Notes: generated by a model not told the origin, from the sequence alone. Counted from the stretch's first letter, positions 41,849-50,447 are shown. The stretch is DNA of 64,000 nucleotides from Paenibacillus amylolyticus (GCF_003719335.1 NZ_RIAS01000001.1:310001-374000), one strand, 5' to 3'. Numbers and translations are program-made.

Positions 41849-42826
41849 TTAACAGGAATTACTTCTTCCTTTCAGAATTAAAAGCCCGTTTCCTTCTTCA
41901 CGTTTATCATTACCTAATGGATAGGTATGTTTAATTATCTGAGCATACAATTCACTCTCTGTAGGACTCCTTCCAAAATCTTTTTCAAATTGATTTACCA
42001 AAAGAGCCGCTGCTCCAGAAATATGAGGGACAGCCATTGAACATCCAGAAGCCATTTGAGTCCCTCCACCTGGAAATGTCGAAAGAATCATTTCTCCTGG
42101 CGCAACCAAGTCAATATTAGAGTTTGTAGATCGACAAGGCATGGTTTTATCAAGTGCTACTGAAGCAACTGATACAACCTCCGAGTAGTATCCCGGGTAA
42201 CTTTTTTCATCATTTTCCGGTCCGCAATCTCCTCCCGAATTACCTGCACATGCAACGACCAAAACATCCTGTTTCACCGCATCTTGAATTGCTTCATGCA
42301 TAGCTCTAACCGTGTTATCTTCACTTTCGTTCACAATAGACATAGAAATTATCTTTACTCGTTCACCACTTGGACCTCTCCAAGACAGTGCATAACGAAT
42401 TGCTTTTGTGACCCACTCAGTAAAACCAATTGATCCATCAGTTGAACTACAGTTTTTTCGCATTAATACTTTCAATATTAAAAGACTAGCTTCAGGAGCT
42501 ACTCCAACAATACCTTCCTGATTTTCAATTGCTGCAATGGTTCCAGCCACATGGGTCCCGTGCCAGTGATAATCCATGTAGTCATGCTCCCCTTCACCTT
42601 CAATAGTGAAGTTATATCCTCCAATAATTCTACCTTTTAAATCTGGATGATTAACATCGCAACCAGAATCTAATACAGCAATTACAACACCCTTACCTTT
42701 ATAACCCAAGTTCCACATATAAGGAGCCTCAATAAGTTTGACACCTGATGGAGTTTCTTCACTAATAAGTTCAGGCTTTGATTCATCAGTTAGCAATTTA
42801 GTGGGAGCTAGCTGAACACGACTCAT
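41849..42826 (-). CDS. S8 subtilisin-like serine protease without signal peptide
   Basis: A 325-residue subtilase with a complete triad: Asp53 in AVLDSGCD, His89 in HWHGTHVAG, Ser263 in ASGCSMAVPHISG, and oxyanion Asn196 in ACAGNSGGD. The usual SGTSMA is SGCSMA here. There is no signal sequence and only a short N-terminal extension, so it should act in the cytoplasm like the Bacillus intracellular serine protease, or be released on lysis. GGGGGA selects the ATG at 42826. It sits between portal and terminase, where late genes are normally compact, and is flanked by terminators: clear cargo. Intracellular subtilases also occur in some defence systems; that is only a possibility here. Confidence 0.9.
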   Translation of the reverse strand: MSRVQLAPTKLLTDESKPELISEETPSGVKLIEAPYMWNLGYKGKGVVIAVLDSGCDVNHPDLKGRIIGGYNFTIEGEGEHDYMDYHWHGTHVAGTIAAIENQEGIVGVAPEASLLILKVLMRKNCSSTDGSIGFTEWVTKAIRYALSWRGPSGERVKIISMSIVNESEDNTVRAMHEAIQDAVKQDVLVVACAGNSGGDCGPENDEKSYPGYYSEVVSVASVALDKTMPCRSTNSNIDLVAPGEMILSTFPGGGTQMASGCSMAVPHISGAAALLVNQFEKDFGRSPTESELYAQIIKHTYPLGNDKREEGNGLLILKGRSNSC

Positions 42827-42946
42827 AATAATTTTCCCCCAATCCAATTCGAATTAGAGTTATCTTTCACAAATTTTAGAAATTTCATTCCTCATATTTC
42901 AAGTTACGAGTTCACATCTCATATTCCGTCATAAAAAGGCAAAAGA

Positions 42947-42969
42947 AAAAGCACCACAATGGGTGCCCT
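42947..42969 (-). terminator. Terminator of the 43-aa gene (duplicated type)
   Basis: GGGCACCCATTGTGGTGCTTTTTC: stem GCACC/GGTGC then Ts on the minus strand. Nearly the same sequence recurs at 46088-46106. Confidence 0.7.
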
Positions 42970-42985
42970 ATCTTCTTGAATCGAT

Positions 42986-43117
42986 TTATAAGCTCTCGTG
43001 ATTTTCCTTCATCCTATAGAACTCTAGAACCGGAAATTTTATTTGTGTTTGTTCCATATCCTTTTTGAGAATCTGCTTTAATTCATCAATAGATTTTTTC
43101 ATCAATTCTTCTTTCAT
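42986..43117 (-). CDS. Small helical protein (43 aa), unknown
   Basis: ATG at 43117 with GAGGAG upstream; 43 charged, helical residues (MKEELMKKSIDELKQILKKD...). It follows the DUF4760-like gene by 15 bp and ends before a terminator, so the two form one unit. No family assigned. Confidence 0.5.
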   Translation of the reverse strand: MKEELMKKSIDELKQILKKDMEQTQIKFPVLEFYRMKENHESL

Positions 43118-43132
43118 TTGATACCATCTCCT

Positions 43133-43765
43133 CTACATACCAATTGGTGGAGAACTGTGATAATCAGTACCTTGTTCTTTAATTTTATGCTGAGTTTCCT
43201 CAACTTGCAACTTTAATTTCTCAACTTCCATTCTTTTAGACCATTTTAAATAAAGTGAAACTAAATTTTTGTATGGGGTTCCACTGTCCCTAAGCAAAGA
43301 AATGAAAACATGATTTGAAGAAATAAACTCACAGAAAAGTTTTGAAGTGGGCACATAGAGCAACTCTTCATCTGTAATTCTGCTTTCAATTACGGCGCTA
43401 AAGAACTCAAGACGATTAAGCACTGTGACAATCTGTAATCTTTGCTTTATAATGCATTCTGCATAAATTTCTTTTGTAAGAGTATCTGTAGTTAGCCTGA
43501 AATCTTTGTTAAAAAGATAACGATCATCTGCAGGAGTAGCAACTTCTTCTCTGAAGCTTTTTCCAAACTCTGATACAGTAGAAACTATCTCTTTCTCAAA
43601 ATATGCGAGATACTCTATACTCTTTTCTGCAGCTGCCCTCCTGTTTCTATCATTAAGATCCTTCTTTAGAAGTGTTAATTGTTTTGCTCCAAAGGCAACT
43701 CCCACCACAAGGATAATGCCACTTATGTAATATGCAGTTTCAATTATTTCTTTTAGTATAGCCAC
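43133..43765 (-). CDS. DUF4760-like membrane-anchored protein
   Basis: A 210-residue protein: one N-terminal helix (TAYYISGIILVVGVAFGAKQL) followed by a helical cytosolic domain (DLNDRNRRAAAEKSIEYLAYFEKEIV ... LNRLEFFSAVIESRI ... FCEFISSNHVFISLLRDSG). This pattern matches DUF4760-type proteins, found scattered in bacterial accessory regions. GTG start at 43765 with GGAGGTG 7 nt upstream. It lies in the cargo island. Function unknown; membrane proteins of this plan are frequent near defence genes. Confidence 0.65.
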   Translation of the reverse strand: MAILKEIIETAYYISGIILVVGVAFGAKQLTLLKKDLNDRNRRAAAEKSIEYLAYFEKEIVSTVSEFGKSFREEVATPADDRYLFNKDFRLTTDTLTKEIYAECIIKQRLQIVTVLNRLEFFSAVIESRITDEELLYVPTSKLFCEFISSNHVFISLLRDSGTPYKNLVSLYLKWSKRMEVEKLKLQVEETQHKIKEQGTDYHSSPPIGM

Positions 43766-43955
43766 AAAAACTCACCTCCTCCTTGTAATAAAAATATTTT
43801 GGGCAACACTTCAACCATTTTACCTCTTTTGGGCAGACAGGTCTACTACAGAACTGCTTCACTCCATCCCATCTACCCCATACACACCCTTTGCATTTCT
43901 CTGGCTGCTTGTTGGGATGGATTCGTTACTTCTTCCTTCATATGCTACTAATCAT
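43740..43955 (-). pseudogene. Frameshifted copy of the small zinc-finger gene
   Basis: A KQPEKCKGCVWGRWDGVKQF ... C ... PVC stretch with a stop codon just upstream and no in-frame start. It is clearly related to the intact gene at 51268-51435 (KQPEKCRGCCLGTWTG). The expected ATG and SD (TTGGAGG, about 43962) survive in a different frame, so one or more indels disabled it. It overlaps the start of the DUF4760-like gene. Confidence 0.6.
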
Positions 43956-43967
43956 ATAAACCTCCAA

Positions 43968-43999
43968 TAAAAAAGCCGATCCAGTGAAGGAACGACTTT
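43968..43999 (-). terminator. Terminator between Mrr-like gene and zinc-finger relic
   Basis: GTCGTTCC / GGATCGGC stem with loop TTCACT, then TTTTTTATT on the minus strand. The first bases of the relic's SD follow directly. Confidence 0.65.
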
Positions 44000-44090
44000 G
44001 GCTGTGATATGTATAATATTGTTTTTTTGTTCTTAAAGTACTTTCGAAAACGGCAGAAAAATGATTCACTCTCATTTCCTCTTTATTATC

Positions 44091-44702
44091 TTAGGCAGTC
44101 CTCTTTGCATTTGCCGCTTTCTTTGAAGCAGAAAATTTCTCTTTCATAACAAGCAACATTTCAACCAATTCATCCCGAGCGATCAACCTTACCCCATTTG
44201 ATTTAGCAAGCTGGTATGCCTGTTCTGTATAATTACTATTTGTAACAACCCATGCTCCATTTGCTCTGTAATGTGCCTTGGCTCCTTGAACTTCTTGTAC
44301 AGCTTTCAACCCAACATTTTTCTTGTAACGTTTGGCTTGAACAACGATCCTTTTCCCATCTTTTGAAATGACCAGATCGGCACCATAATCACCTGCAGCT
44401 TTTGTCACTTCCGCCTTAAACCCTTGTGAACAAAATAGATGTCCAAGATAATGTTCAAACTGTACTCCATCCATTTTATCGATTTCGGTAATCCCTGACC
44501 TCTTCAGTCGCTCAGCACGTTTTTGTTGAATGATAACCATTAGAATAATAATCCCTACGACTCCAACGAATCCAACAATAATTGAAGGTTGCCAAGATTT
44601 TGTTAAAGAATACGTTCCTAAAATACCTCCCAGCATTGCCATACCAGCTAATCCTTGAAATAGCTCTTCTTCCTGTTTCGCCTTACTTTTCCTTCTTGCC
44701 AT
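44091..44702 (-). CDS. Membrane-anchored Mrr-type restriction endonuclease-like protein
   Basis: A 203-residue protein: two hydrophobic helices (about 18-60, ending MVIIQQKR) then a PD-(D/E)XK nuclease domain of the Mrr_cat type (about 75-185): MDGVQFEHYLGHLFCSQGFKAEVTKAAGDYGADLVISKDGKRIVVQAKRYKKNVG. The motif Asp in GADLVI and QAK in VVQAKRY are the expected catalytic residues. Related membrane Mrr proteins are widespread in Bacillota and may cut modified or foreign DNA. In the cargo island next to a second nuclease-like gene, a role against competing phages is plausible but not shown. Confidence 0.88.
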   Translation of the reverse strand: MARRKSKAKQEEELFQGLAGMAMLGGILGTYSLTKSWQPSIIVGFVGVVGIIILMVIIQQKRAERLKRSGITEIDKMDGVQFEHYLGHLFCSQGFKAEVTKAAGDYGADLVISKDGKRIVVQAKRYKKNVGLKAVQEVQGAKAHYRANGAWVVTNSNYTEQAYQLAKSNGVRLIARDELVEMLLVMKEKFSASKKAANAKRTA

Positions 44703-44738
44703 AACTCTTCCTCCAAGCGTGTAAATTGTACTAAAATA

Positions 44739-44930
44739 CTATTCGACACTTGGGACTAATTTCCTGCTATGAGTTAAGAAGGCGTGAAGAGGAACGTCCC
44801 AGTCATATGTAGCTATTGTAGCTGTGCGTTTCATTCTCGCCCGATTTCCAAAATACAACTCTATCACATATAAAATCCACTGCCGGGCAATATACTGAAC
44901 CATTTCTGATTCTGGATATAAGTTACTCAA
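44739..44930 (-). CDS. Doubtful small ORF, possibly a relic
   Basis: A 63-codon frame starting at a TTG without a convincing SD (SNLYPESEMVQYIARQWILYVIELYFGNRARMKRT...). Composition looks protein-like, but neither start has a ribosome-binding site. No family recognised. It may be the remainder of an older cargo gene. Confidence 0.25.
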   Translation of the reverse strand: MSNLYPESEMVQYIARQWILYVIELYFGNRARMKRTATIATYDWDVPLHAFLTHSRKLVPSVE

Positions 44931-44997
44931 TTTACTTACAGCGATCTTCTCTGTTTACTTGCTGATCGCATTGTTGGACCTCAAAATTAAAAGCTAG

Positions 44998-45888
44998 TTA
45001 TAATTTTTCAATATTAAGAGGAGGGTGTTCTTTACTATATTGAAGTGCTGTTACCCCAAATCTAATATCAAACCCTTCTCGGATTGGACCGTTGTATTCT
45101 TCCCATTGACTTGGATCATCGGGTACTTTCATATCAATCATCCAGTTCTCAGGAAATGACATTGAGTTTTCGTTCCAATCAAAGACTCCGTTACCTTTAA
45201 TATCAGTATCGGTGTGCCTTAATTGCATAACCCTTGTTGCCATAAAAACTATTCGTTGAACAACCACTGAATGTCCTCGTACTTGAATGACTTGAGGAAA
45301 ACTAAATTCCACTTCCTTTTCATACGGCCCCTCAACATCCAAATAAGGCATTGAATCTAAATGATACTGGAACCATTCTAATAGATTCTGTTCACCTATA
45401 AACATATCATTAATGGTATTTTCCGGATCCCAGTTTACTGGACCAGAACCAAAAATTCTAACTTTAAAACCTCTCCAGTCATAACACTTCAAATACACGT
45501 GATACTTTATTTTAACTTTTGTAACCAGATTATCGTTCTGGAGAAGAGACTTTACTCCTATATCATTCTTTGCACACTTTTCTATGGCAGTTCTAGTAAA
45601 ACCAGAATTAGAGAAGATCATCCCAAAGTTCGCGTTGATATCTCTCATCTTTGTAATGAAAGCATCAACGACAGGAAGATCGACTTTCGCTTTCCAATCC
45701 TTACACTCAATCACCCCAAGAAGTTTTCGGCCACCTAATTCCCCTCTAATAACAACATCAAACTGACGAGGATGGCCGTACTTATCAATTATTTTCTCAT
45801 CGTGACTAACATTTGAATTGGGATCAATCAATTTTTGAATATCCATCACAGCAACCTCAAATGCAGTTCCTTGTTTACCCTTTCCCAC
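44998..45888 (-). CDS. Restriction endonuclease-like protein (PD-(D/E)XK)
   Basis: A 296-residue protein. Residues about 1-115 form an endonuclease-like fold: GTAFEVAVMDIQKLI, HPRQFDVVIRGE (Asp), LGVIECKDWKAKVDLPVVDAFITKMRDINANFGMIFSNSGFTRTA (ExK in IECKDW), the arrangement of Mrr/HSDR-N-like nucleases. The remaining about 180 residues are a separate beta-rich domain of unknown role. GTG start at 45888 with GGGAGGCG 7 nt upstream. Second nuclease gene of the cargo island. Alternatively a nuclease-fold sensor fused to an effector. Confidence 0.75.
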   Translation of the reverse strand: MGKGKQGTAFEVAVMDIQKLIDPNSNVSHDEKIIDKYGHPRQFDVVIRGELGGRKLLGVIECKDWKAKVDLPVVDAFITKMRDINANFGMIFSNSGFTRTAIEKCAKNDIGVKSLLQNDNLVTKVKIKYHVYLKCYDWRGFKVRIFGSGPVNWDPENTINDMFIGEQNLLEWFQYHLDSMPYLDVEGPYEKEVEFSFPQVIQVRGHSVVVQRIVFMATRVMQLRHTDTDIKGNGVFDWNENSMSFPENWMIDMKVPDDPSQWEEYNGPIREGFDIRFGVTALQYSKEHPPLNIEKL

Positions 45889-46087
45889 CGTTTAATCGCC
45901 TCCCATTATTCCATGCATATCGTTCCAGTATCAGATAATAAATGGCGATGGTCAACAGTGATATTTGTGTTGAGTTGGGCAACCATTATATGCACCCGCG
46001 CTGTTCACCGCTCGTTTCTGACTTCTTCCTAAACAGACGTTACACTAAACAACCTTACAACCGATCACATTACGTCGTATGAGAGCA

Positions 46088-46106
46088 AAGAAAAAGCACC
46101 ACGATG
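46088..46106 (-). terminator. Terminator of the 46112 gene (copy of the one at 42947)
   Basis: GGCACCCATCGTGGTGCTTTTTCTTTG on the minus strand, differing from the 42947 copy at one loop base. Confidence 0.75.
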
Positions 46107-46111
46107 GGTGC

Positions 46112-46525
46112 CTATTTTAACATAATGAAGATATTTTCAATGTACTTCGCATAAGAATCAACCCACTCATGATTTGAATCTGTTTTAGAATCAAAGAAAA
46201 AATTTTCCCCGGATCTGAGTTTTATTTCAAGTTGAATCTCTTCTTGGCGGGAATTAGACTTAATAATTCTTAGCGTTTCAACTTGAAAATCTTTGCAGTA
46301 CATTACATCAGATGCTTTTGCATTTTGCCTGAAACGTATAATACTTCTATCCGTGAATATAAAAAACTCAACTTCTGCACTATCTGTAAAGTAATTTTTG
46401 GGATAAAATGCTCTCACTTCATCATCGGTAATGTATTTTTTGATATTGGATAAAATCTTCGTAAATCCACCATATGATATGGTAGCCATTTCTCTTTTGA
46501 AATCCTGATAACTATTAATTTTCAC
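46112..46525 (-). CDS. Hypothetical protein, DUF3908-like
   Basis: A 137-residue protein. GAGGGGAG 5 nt before the GTG at 46525 sets the start (KINSYQDFKREMATISYGGFTKILSNIKKYI...). After an N-terminal helix it is beta-rich with VEFFIFTDRSIIRFRQNAKASDVMYC and a final amphipathic helix, like a PH/GRAM-type fold. It reminds me of the DUF3908 family of Bacillus mobile elements, without certainty. Solitary cargo gene. Confidence 0.5.
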   Translation of the reverse strand: MKINSYQDFKREMATISYGGFTKILSNIKKYITDDEVRAFYPKNYFTDSAEVEFFIFTDRSIIRFRQNAKASDVMYCKDFQVETLRIIKSNSRQEEIQLEIKLRSGENFFFDSKTDSNHEWVDSYAKYIENIFIMLK

Positions 46526-46859
46526 CCAACTCCCCTCTCCACACCATACTTCGACAGGAAAGGAGAACATTCCTCTTTTAACAATGATTTCACGCTAGTT
46601 GGAGAGTCTGCTTACGATTAAATACTTGATGTCGCATTGCTGGTATTCTAGGCAGATCACGTATCCGTAACGGCTTTGTTTTCAAAGATGGTTCGTCGTA
46701 ATACTACATGAACTTTTGAATCCGCTCTCACATTCTAGCTAAAGTCTTTTTTGTTCGCCTTTGAGGAACTGGTTACAGCGATGACAGCATCTTCGATTCG
46801 TTCGTTTAATTGGTTTATAAAAACAAGAATAGCAACCTCTGCTGTTCAGTCATCGTTAC

Positions 46860-46913
46860 TCAGTAATCAAGTAGCTTGATTTGATTCACATCTCTGATCG
46901 GTTGAACCACCAC
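46860..46913 (-). pseudogene. Fragment of a small tyrosine-recombinase gene start
   Basis: The minus strand encodes VVQPIRDVNQIKLLDY then a stop, resembling the N-terminus of the recombinase at 50708-51268 (MKKVQPIRDERVIDGMKHY). GTTCAACCGATC is shared at the DNA level. No continuation is found, so it is a truncated relic. Confidence 0.4.
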
Positions 46914-47008
46914 CCCAAAATGTATCATTTTAAAAATAATCAATATCATCAAATATATTTTTGAATAATATTTCATATGAAATTCACTTTATAAATTCTT
47001 TTTAAAAT

Positions 47009-47040
47009 TAAAGAGAACCAGCGGGAAGCGGTTCTCTTTA
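47009..47040. terminator. Bidirectional terminator
   Basis: AAAGAGAACCGC / GCGGTTCTCTTTA with a short loop, A/T-rich on both sides. It is downstream of the secreted-protein gene. Confidence 0.8.
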
Positions 47041-47154
47041 ATTTGCCTTATTATTTTCTTATGCTTGAGAAACTATTAAGTAAAGAACTATTTCTATATT
47101 TTTGAACACAGTAAGGTTAACACAATATTTAATTTTTAAATCAGCACAACACAG

Positions 47155-47928
47155 TCAATAAGTTGGTGCCTTAAGACTCTCTTTTACAACATACAATCCA
47201 TCAGGAAGCCCACTATCCATTTTTCTAGGTATAAAAATATCAGTAAAAGTGTTCTTTTCGCTTGCCAAAACGGTACCTGATTGAGTATTAACATAAACTT
47301 TTTCGTTCATATAACCATACGAGTTGTTAACTATTGGATAATAATCCATCCAAGAATAATTCAGTGGTGGAATATCTTGAGCTACTGAATCACTACCAGA
47401 ATAAGTATTAGTCCAACTTGAACCTCCAGTAATACCAGCAGTGATTGCTTTAATTTTTCCATTAACGTTAATAGAGTAACTAGTACTATAGGAACGTGAG
47501 GCTGAGAATGTAATAGTTCTTTTGGCAGTCTTTGTCTTCGATTCATTATAAACTGGTACTGATATTCTTTTGTTCAATAAAGGCAATGGAACATTATAAA
47601 TATATCCCGACTCATTGTATTTATACACTGTTGTGTAAGTAGCGTCCATTGGTAAAATAATTGAGTTATTTTCATAGAATTGGGCACTTTTCAAAAGATC
47701 AATTTTTGCTAGATCTAAGGCGTTAAATTGCTTAGCTTCACCTTCAATTTTGTTAAACTCTTCAATAGATATTTCCTCTAAGACATTATTAGTTGCCCGG
47801 AATGCCTTTACTACTTTAACATCGTTATTTGACAAGCCTGAAGTATCAATTACTTCTTCAGCACCGGCGTAAAAAGGCAAGCAAAATAATAAAGACATTA
47901 CGAAAGGAATCAAAATTCGCTTCTTCAT
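47155..47928 (-). CDS. Secreted protein, unknown (lysogenic conversion candidate)
   Basis: A 257-residue exported protein with a clean signal peptide (KKRILIPFVMSLLFCLPFYAGA, cut after AGA). The mature part is Ser/Thr/Tyr-rich and beta-like, with TITFSASRSYSTSYSINVNGKIKAITAGITGGSSWTNTYSGSDS, a pattern seen in surface-exposed or pore-forming-like proteins, but no family is evident. GGAGGTTATAGG precedes ATG. It has its own promoter region and terminator, so it can be expressed from the lysogen. Confidence 0.65.
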   Translation of the reverse strand: MKKRILIPFVMSLLFCLPFYAGAEEVIDTSGLSNNDVKVVKAFRATNNVLEEISIEEFNKIEGEAKQFNALDLAKIDLLKSAQFYENNSIILPMDATYTTVYKYNESGYIYNVPLPLLNKRISVPVYNESKTKTAKRTITFSASRSYSTSYSINVNGKIKAITAGITGGSSWTNTYSGSDSVAQDIPPLNYSWMDYYPIVNNSYGYMNEKVYVNTQSGTVLASEKNTFTDIFIPRKMDSGLPDGLYVVKESLKAPTY

Positions 47929-47983
47929 CCTATAACCTCCAAAATTTATTATTAGGTGCGGCCACTCCTAAATATAGGATACA

Positions 47984-47997
47984 CCAATTATAATTGG
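47984..47997 (-). promoter_or_regulatory. Palindrome containing a -10 box upstream of the secreted-protein gene
   Basis: CCAATTATAATTGG is a perfect 14-bp palindrome with TATAAT inside it, about 55 nt before the ATG. A likely promoter with operator; no clear -35. Confidence 0.35.
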
Positions 47998-48100
47998 AAA
48001 TATATAGAACTTTAGTATTACTAAATATTAAATTTAATGTAATTAATTAACTTTTAATGCCTTGAGGAAATTTTCCTTGGCTGTTTTGTTTCTTCTTCCT

Positions 48101-48250
48101 CTACTGGCCGATCCGGTCAATGAAAGCTTCCTTGTACCTTCCAAACTGCAACTGACGTATCATTTGCTCTTCAAGCATATTCATGATTTGAGCCAATTTT
48201 TTCGAAAAGTAATACTCTCTGACGTTGGAATCAGGCAAAATGTGGAACAT
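48101..48250 (-). CDS. Small phage protein after terL (49 aa)
   Basis: ATG 48250 with GGTGAAGAAGG just upstream, 6 bp after the terL stop. The product is 49 residues, helical (MFHILPDSNVREYYFSKKLA... FGRYKEAFIDRI). A natural member of the terminase-portal interval; function unknown. Confidence 0.6.
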   Translation of the reverse strand: MFHILPDSNVREYYFSKKLAQIMNMLEEQMIRQLQFGRYKEAFIDRIGQ

Positions 48251-48256
48251 CCTTCT

Positions 48257-49711
48257 TCACCTTTTCACTGCTACACTTCCTATTGTTGGAAGCATAATAG
48301 ACTGAGGGGTTCCCATCAAATATTCACCGAAGGCGAGAACATAAGCGTCCGCTCTATCAGGTGACTTAAGACCACGCTTTTTCATATCCTTCTTGCTCTC
48401 AAGTAGTATTTTCCCCTTACTGGTCATAGACCATTTTCTTGTGGTCAATTGTGACAGAAGTACATCATCGTCAGGTAATTGTAAAACAGTAAGATCACCA
48501 TTCATGTAATTGCTCAGATTCTGCTCCAATTGTGCTTTAACGGATGCCCACATCTCTGCGCCTAAATTTCCGTAATGCTCATCCAATGAGGATGAACCGT
48601 TGTTTATCGGGATGACTTCATAAGCCAGCCCTTCTTCAACAATGACCTCGTTCAGCCTATCCGTCACTCCACCACCCACGCCGGTATCATCTATTCTGAT
48701 TCTCGTATGAACGACTTCCGGGTATTGTGGCAACAACTCTCTTATCAAATTCAACACCCAGCCAGCAGTGACCATAGTATCTTTCTTGAAATGATGATGC
48801 TGTCCAATTGTTACCGGCCCTATCCCTGCGTAAATTGACGTCTCATCGTCACCAAAACGGGCAACGTCACAGCCAATCGTCAAGATATCACCGACTGGAG
48901 AAAGATTTACTTCCTTGGCAGCGAATTCAGCCACTTCCAACGCAATAAATGTTTCGGATTCCCCTCGTGGGAACTCTCCTTCAACCCGAACACGCCATAC
49001 ATCAGATCCCTTTCCGTATTTACGTTCAAGCATAGCTATATTCTCTTTGCTTGTCCGAGGACTGTTCAGACAGGAGACTTTGTGCGTGTTGTAATCTGCC
49101 CGGTCCCTGTTGTGAGAATCATAAAAGACACCGCTTGTCCGAGTTGGGTTTCCACACATGAGCAACTTATTGAATTCACCTGAGAGTGTACCCAGGATCG
49201 CTTCCATGATTCGATCCTCAACCCCTGAAGCTTCGTCCACAATGAACAACATATAGTCTTCATGGAAACCCTGCATATTCTCAGGCTTCGTGGCTGTCCG
49301 GGCCGTAGCAAACCACCGTTCTTCGTAATTCCGCATATAAATCTTCGTTTTAGTCCACTTGAGTATCCGTTTTAGTAAAGGACTTTTCTCTTGCCATTTG
49401 CTTATCTCAGCCCATAAGACATCGTGAAGTTGTTGGCGTGTCGGAGCTGTACATATCACCTTTGGAAATGGGAAGCACGAGAGAAACCAAAGTGCTACCG
49501 CCGCTTCAAGCCCTGTTTTCCCTACACCTTGACCAGATCTTACAGACACTCGCGGGTTTCCAGCGATGTCCATTAATACTTCTGCTTGCCACTCATCAGG
49601 AGTAAATTTTAACAGCTCCACGCAAAAAAGTACCGGGTTCTTCCGGTACTCGGGAATGCGCTTTTTGAATGCAGCAAATCTTCGTTTAGTTTGTGGAGAC
49701 TCTTTACTCAC
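48257..49711 (-). CDS. terL: Terminase large subunit
   Basis: A 484-residue ATPase-nuclease that packages DNA through the portal. Walker A is GQGVGKT (about 60-66), Walker B MLFIVDEAS, followed by the coupling CGNPTR. The RNase H-like nuclease acidic residues appear in GCDVARFGDDETS, RIDDTGVGGG and SPDRADAYVLAF. The GTG at 49711, overlapping the terS stop with GGTGGAG upstream, is preferred to a TTG at 49741. Complete by length and motifs. Confidence 0.95.
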   Translation of the reverse strand: MSKESPQTKRRFAAFKKRIPEYRKNPVLFCVELLKFTPDEWQAEVLMDIAGNPRVSVRSGQGVGKTGLEAAVALWFLSCFPFPKVICTAPTRQQLHDVLWAEISKWQEKSPLLKRILKWTKTKIYMRNYEERWFATARTATKPENMQGFHEDYMLFIVDEASGVEDRIMEAILGTLSGEFNKLLMCGNPTRTSGVFYDSHNRDRADYNTHKVSCLNSPRTSKENIAMLERKYGKGSDVWRVRVEGEFPRGESETFIALEVAEFAAKEVNLSPVGDILTIGCDVARFGDDETSIYAGIGPVTIGQHHHFKKDTMVTAGWVLNLIRELLPQYPEVVHTRIRIDDTGVGGGVTDRLNEVIVEEGLAYEVIPINNGSSSLDEHYGNLGAEMWASVKAQLEQNLSNYMNGDLTVLQLPDDDVLLSQLTTRKWSMTSKGKILLESKKDMKKRGLKSPDRADAYVLAFGEYLMGTPQSIMLPTIGSVAVKR

Positions 49712-50447
49712 CTGACTCCACCGCCTTAACCCAATCTTCAATCAGATCATCTTCTGTATCTCCATCGCCATTCTTCAACTTCTCAATTTCAAGTCTCGTC
49801 TTATCTACCCGAGCCTGTATCTGCTGAAGTTCCAAACGGCGTTTGTCGTCTTCATCTGCGATTAGAAGGAATTGCTTAATCGCTCCCCTGATTTCCCTCA
49901 TAACTGTTGCTTCTGCTTTGATGAAGCTAGCATACTTGTCCCAAGCGAATTGAATTTCCCACTCGAACTCGTCACCATATTCTCCAGGCTTCTCGCGCTT
50001 CAATTCCTTAGTCATGTCTTCCTTATCTTTTACAAAGAAAATACGTTGCGCCCAAATAATCTTACCAAATCCGCGCTTAATGTTTTCCCAGATCATATCT
50101 ATTGGGTCCATCTGTTGCACGATATCAATGAGTTCAAGATATTCAGGATCTTGGGGTTCAAACTTGCGGAACATTCCGTGAGTCACTGCTTTTTGGTTGC
50201 CTGGTGGACCGCCCTTTCCCCCTTTGTTTCCCTTTGCATTCTTATTTCCCTTCTGTCCACCACGAGTTCGTTTTTTCGGATCGCTTTCCCACTTTTCGAC
50301 TGACTTCCACTTTCTTACGGTTCCATCGCTAACGCCTAATTTCAGTGCAATATCCTTCAACTTCATTGACTTTCCACTATCAAGCCACATTTTCAATGCT
50401 TTAGTTTTCAGAGGATTTTTCTGGTTCTTCCCCTTCTCTTTATCCAA
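49704..50447 (-). CDS. terS: Terminase small subunit
   Basis: A 247-residue PBSX/XtmA-type small terminase. N-terminal HTH (KDIALKLGVSDGTVRKWKSVEKWE, about 30-53) binds the packaging site; a Gly/Lys/Asn-rich linker (RGGQKGNKNAKGNKGGKGG) follows, then the oligomerisation region and a C-terminal coiled coil (LELQQIQARVDKTRLEIEKLKNG). TTG start at 50447 with GGTGGTGAAAAATT upstream. Overlaps terL by 8 bp. Confidence 0.9.
   Translation of the reverse strand: MDKEKGKNQKNPLKTKALKMWLDSGKSMKLKDIALKLGVSDGTVRKWKSVEKWESDPKKRTRGGQKGNKNAKGNKGGKGGPPGNQKAVTHGMFRKFEPQDPEYLELIDIVQQMDPIDMIWENIKRGFGKIIWAQRIFFVKDKEDMTKELKREKPGEYGDEFEWEIQFAWDKYASFIKAEATVMREIRGAIKQFLLIADEDDKRRLELQQIQARVDKTRLEIEKLKNGDGDTEDDLIEDWVKAVESGE

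Larger units (their letters stand above)
46526..47154. other. Gene-poor interval with relics
   Basis: No intact gene. It contains a recombinase-gene fragment at 46860-46913, a bidirectional terminator at 47009-47040 and otherwise A/T-rich decayed sequence, consistent with turnover of cargo genes. Confidence 0.5.

Noticed and set aside
45499..46032. Plus-strand frames opposite the 44998 nuclease-like gene
   Set aside because: Shadows of a gene with a coherent domain order and proper start.
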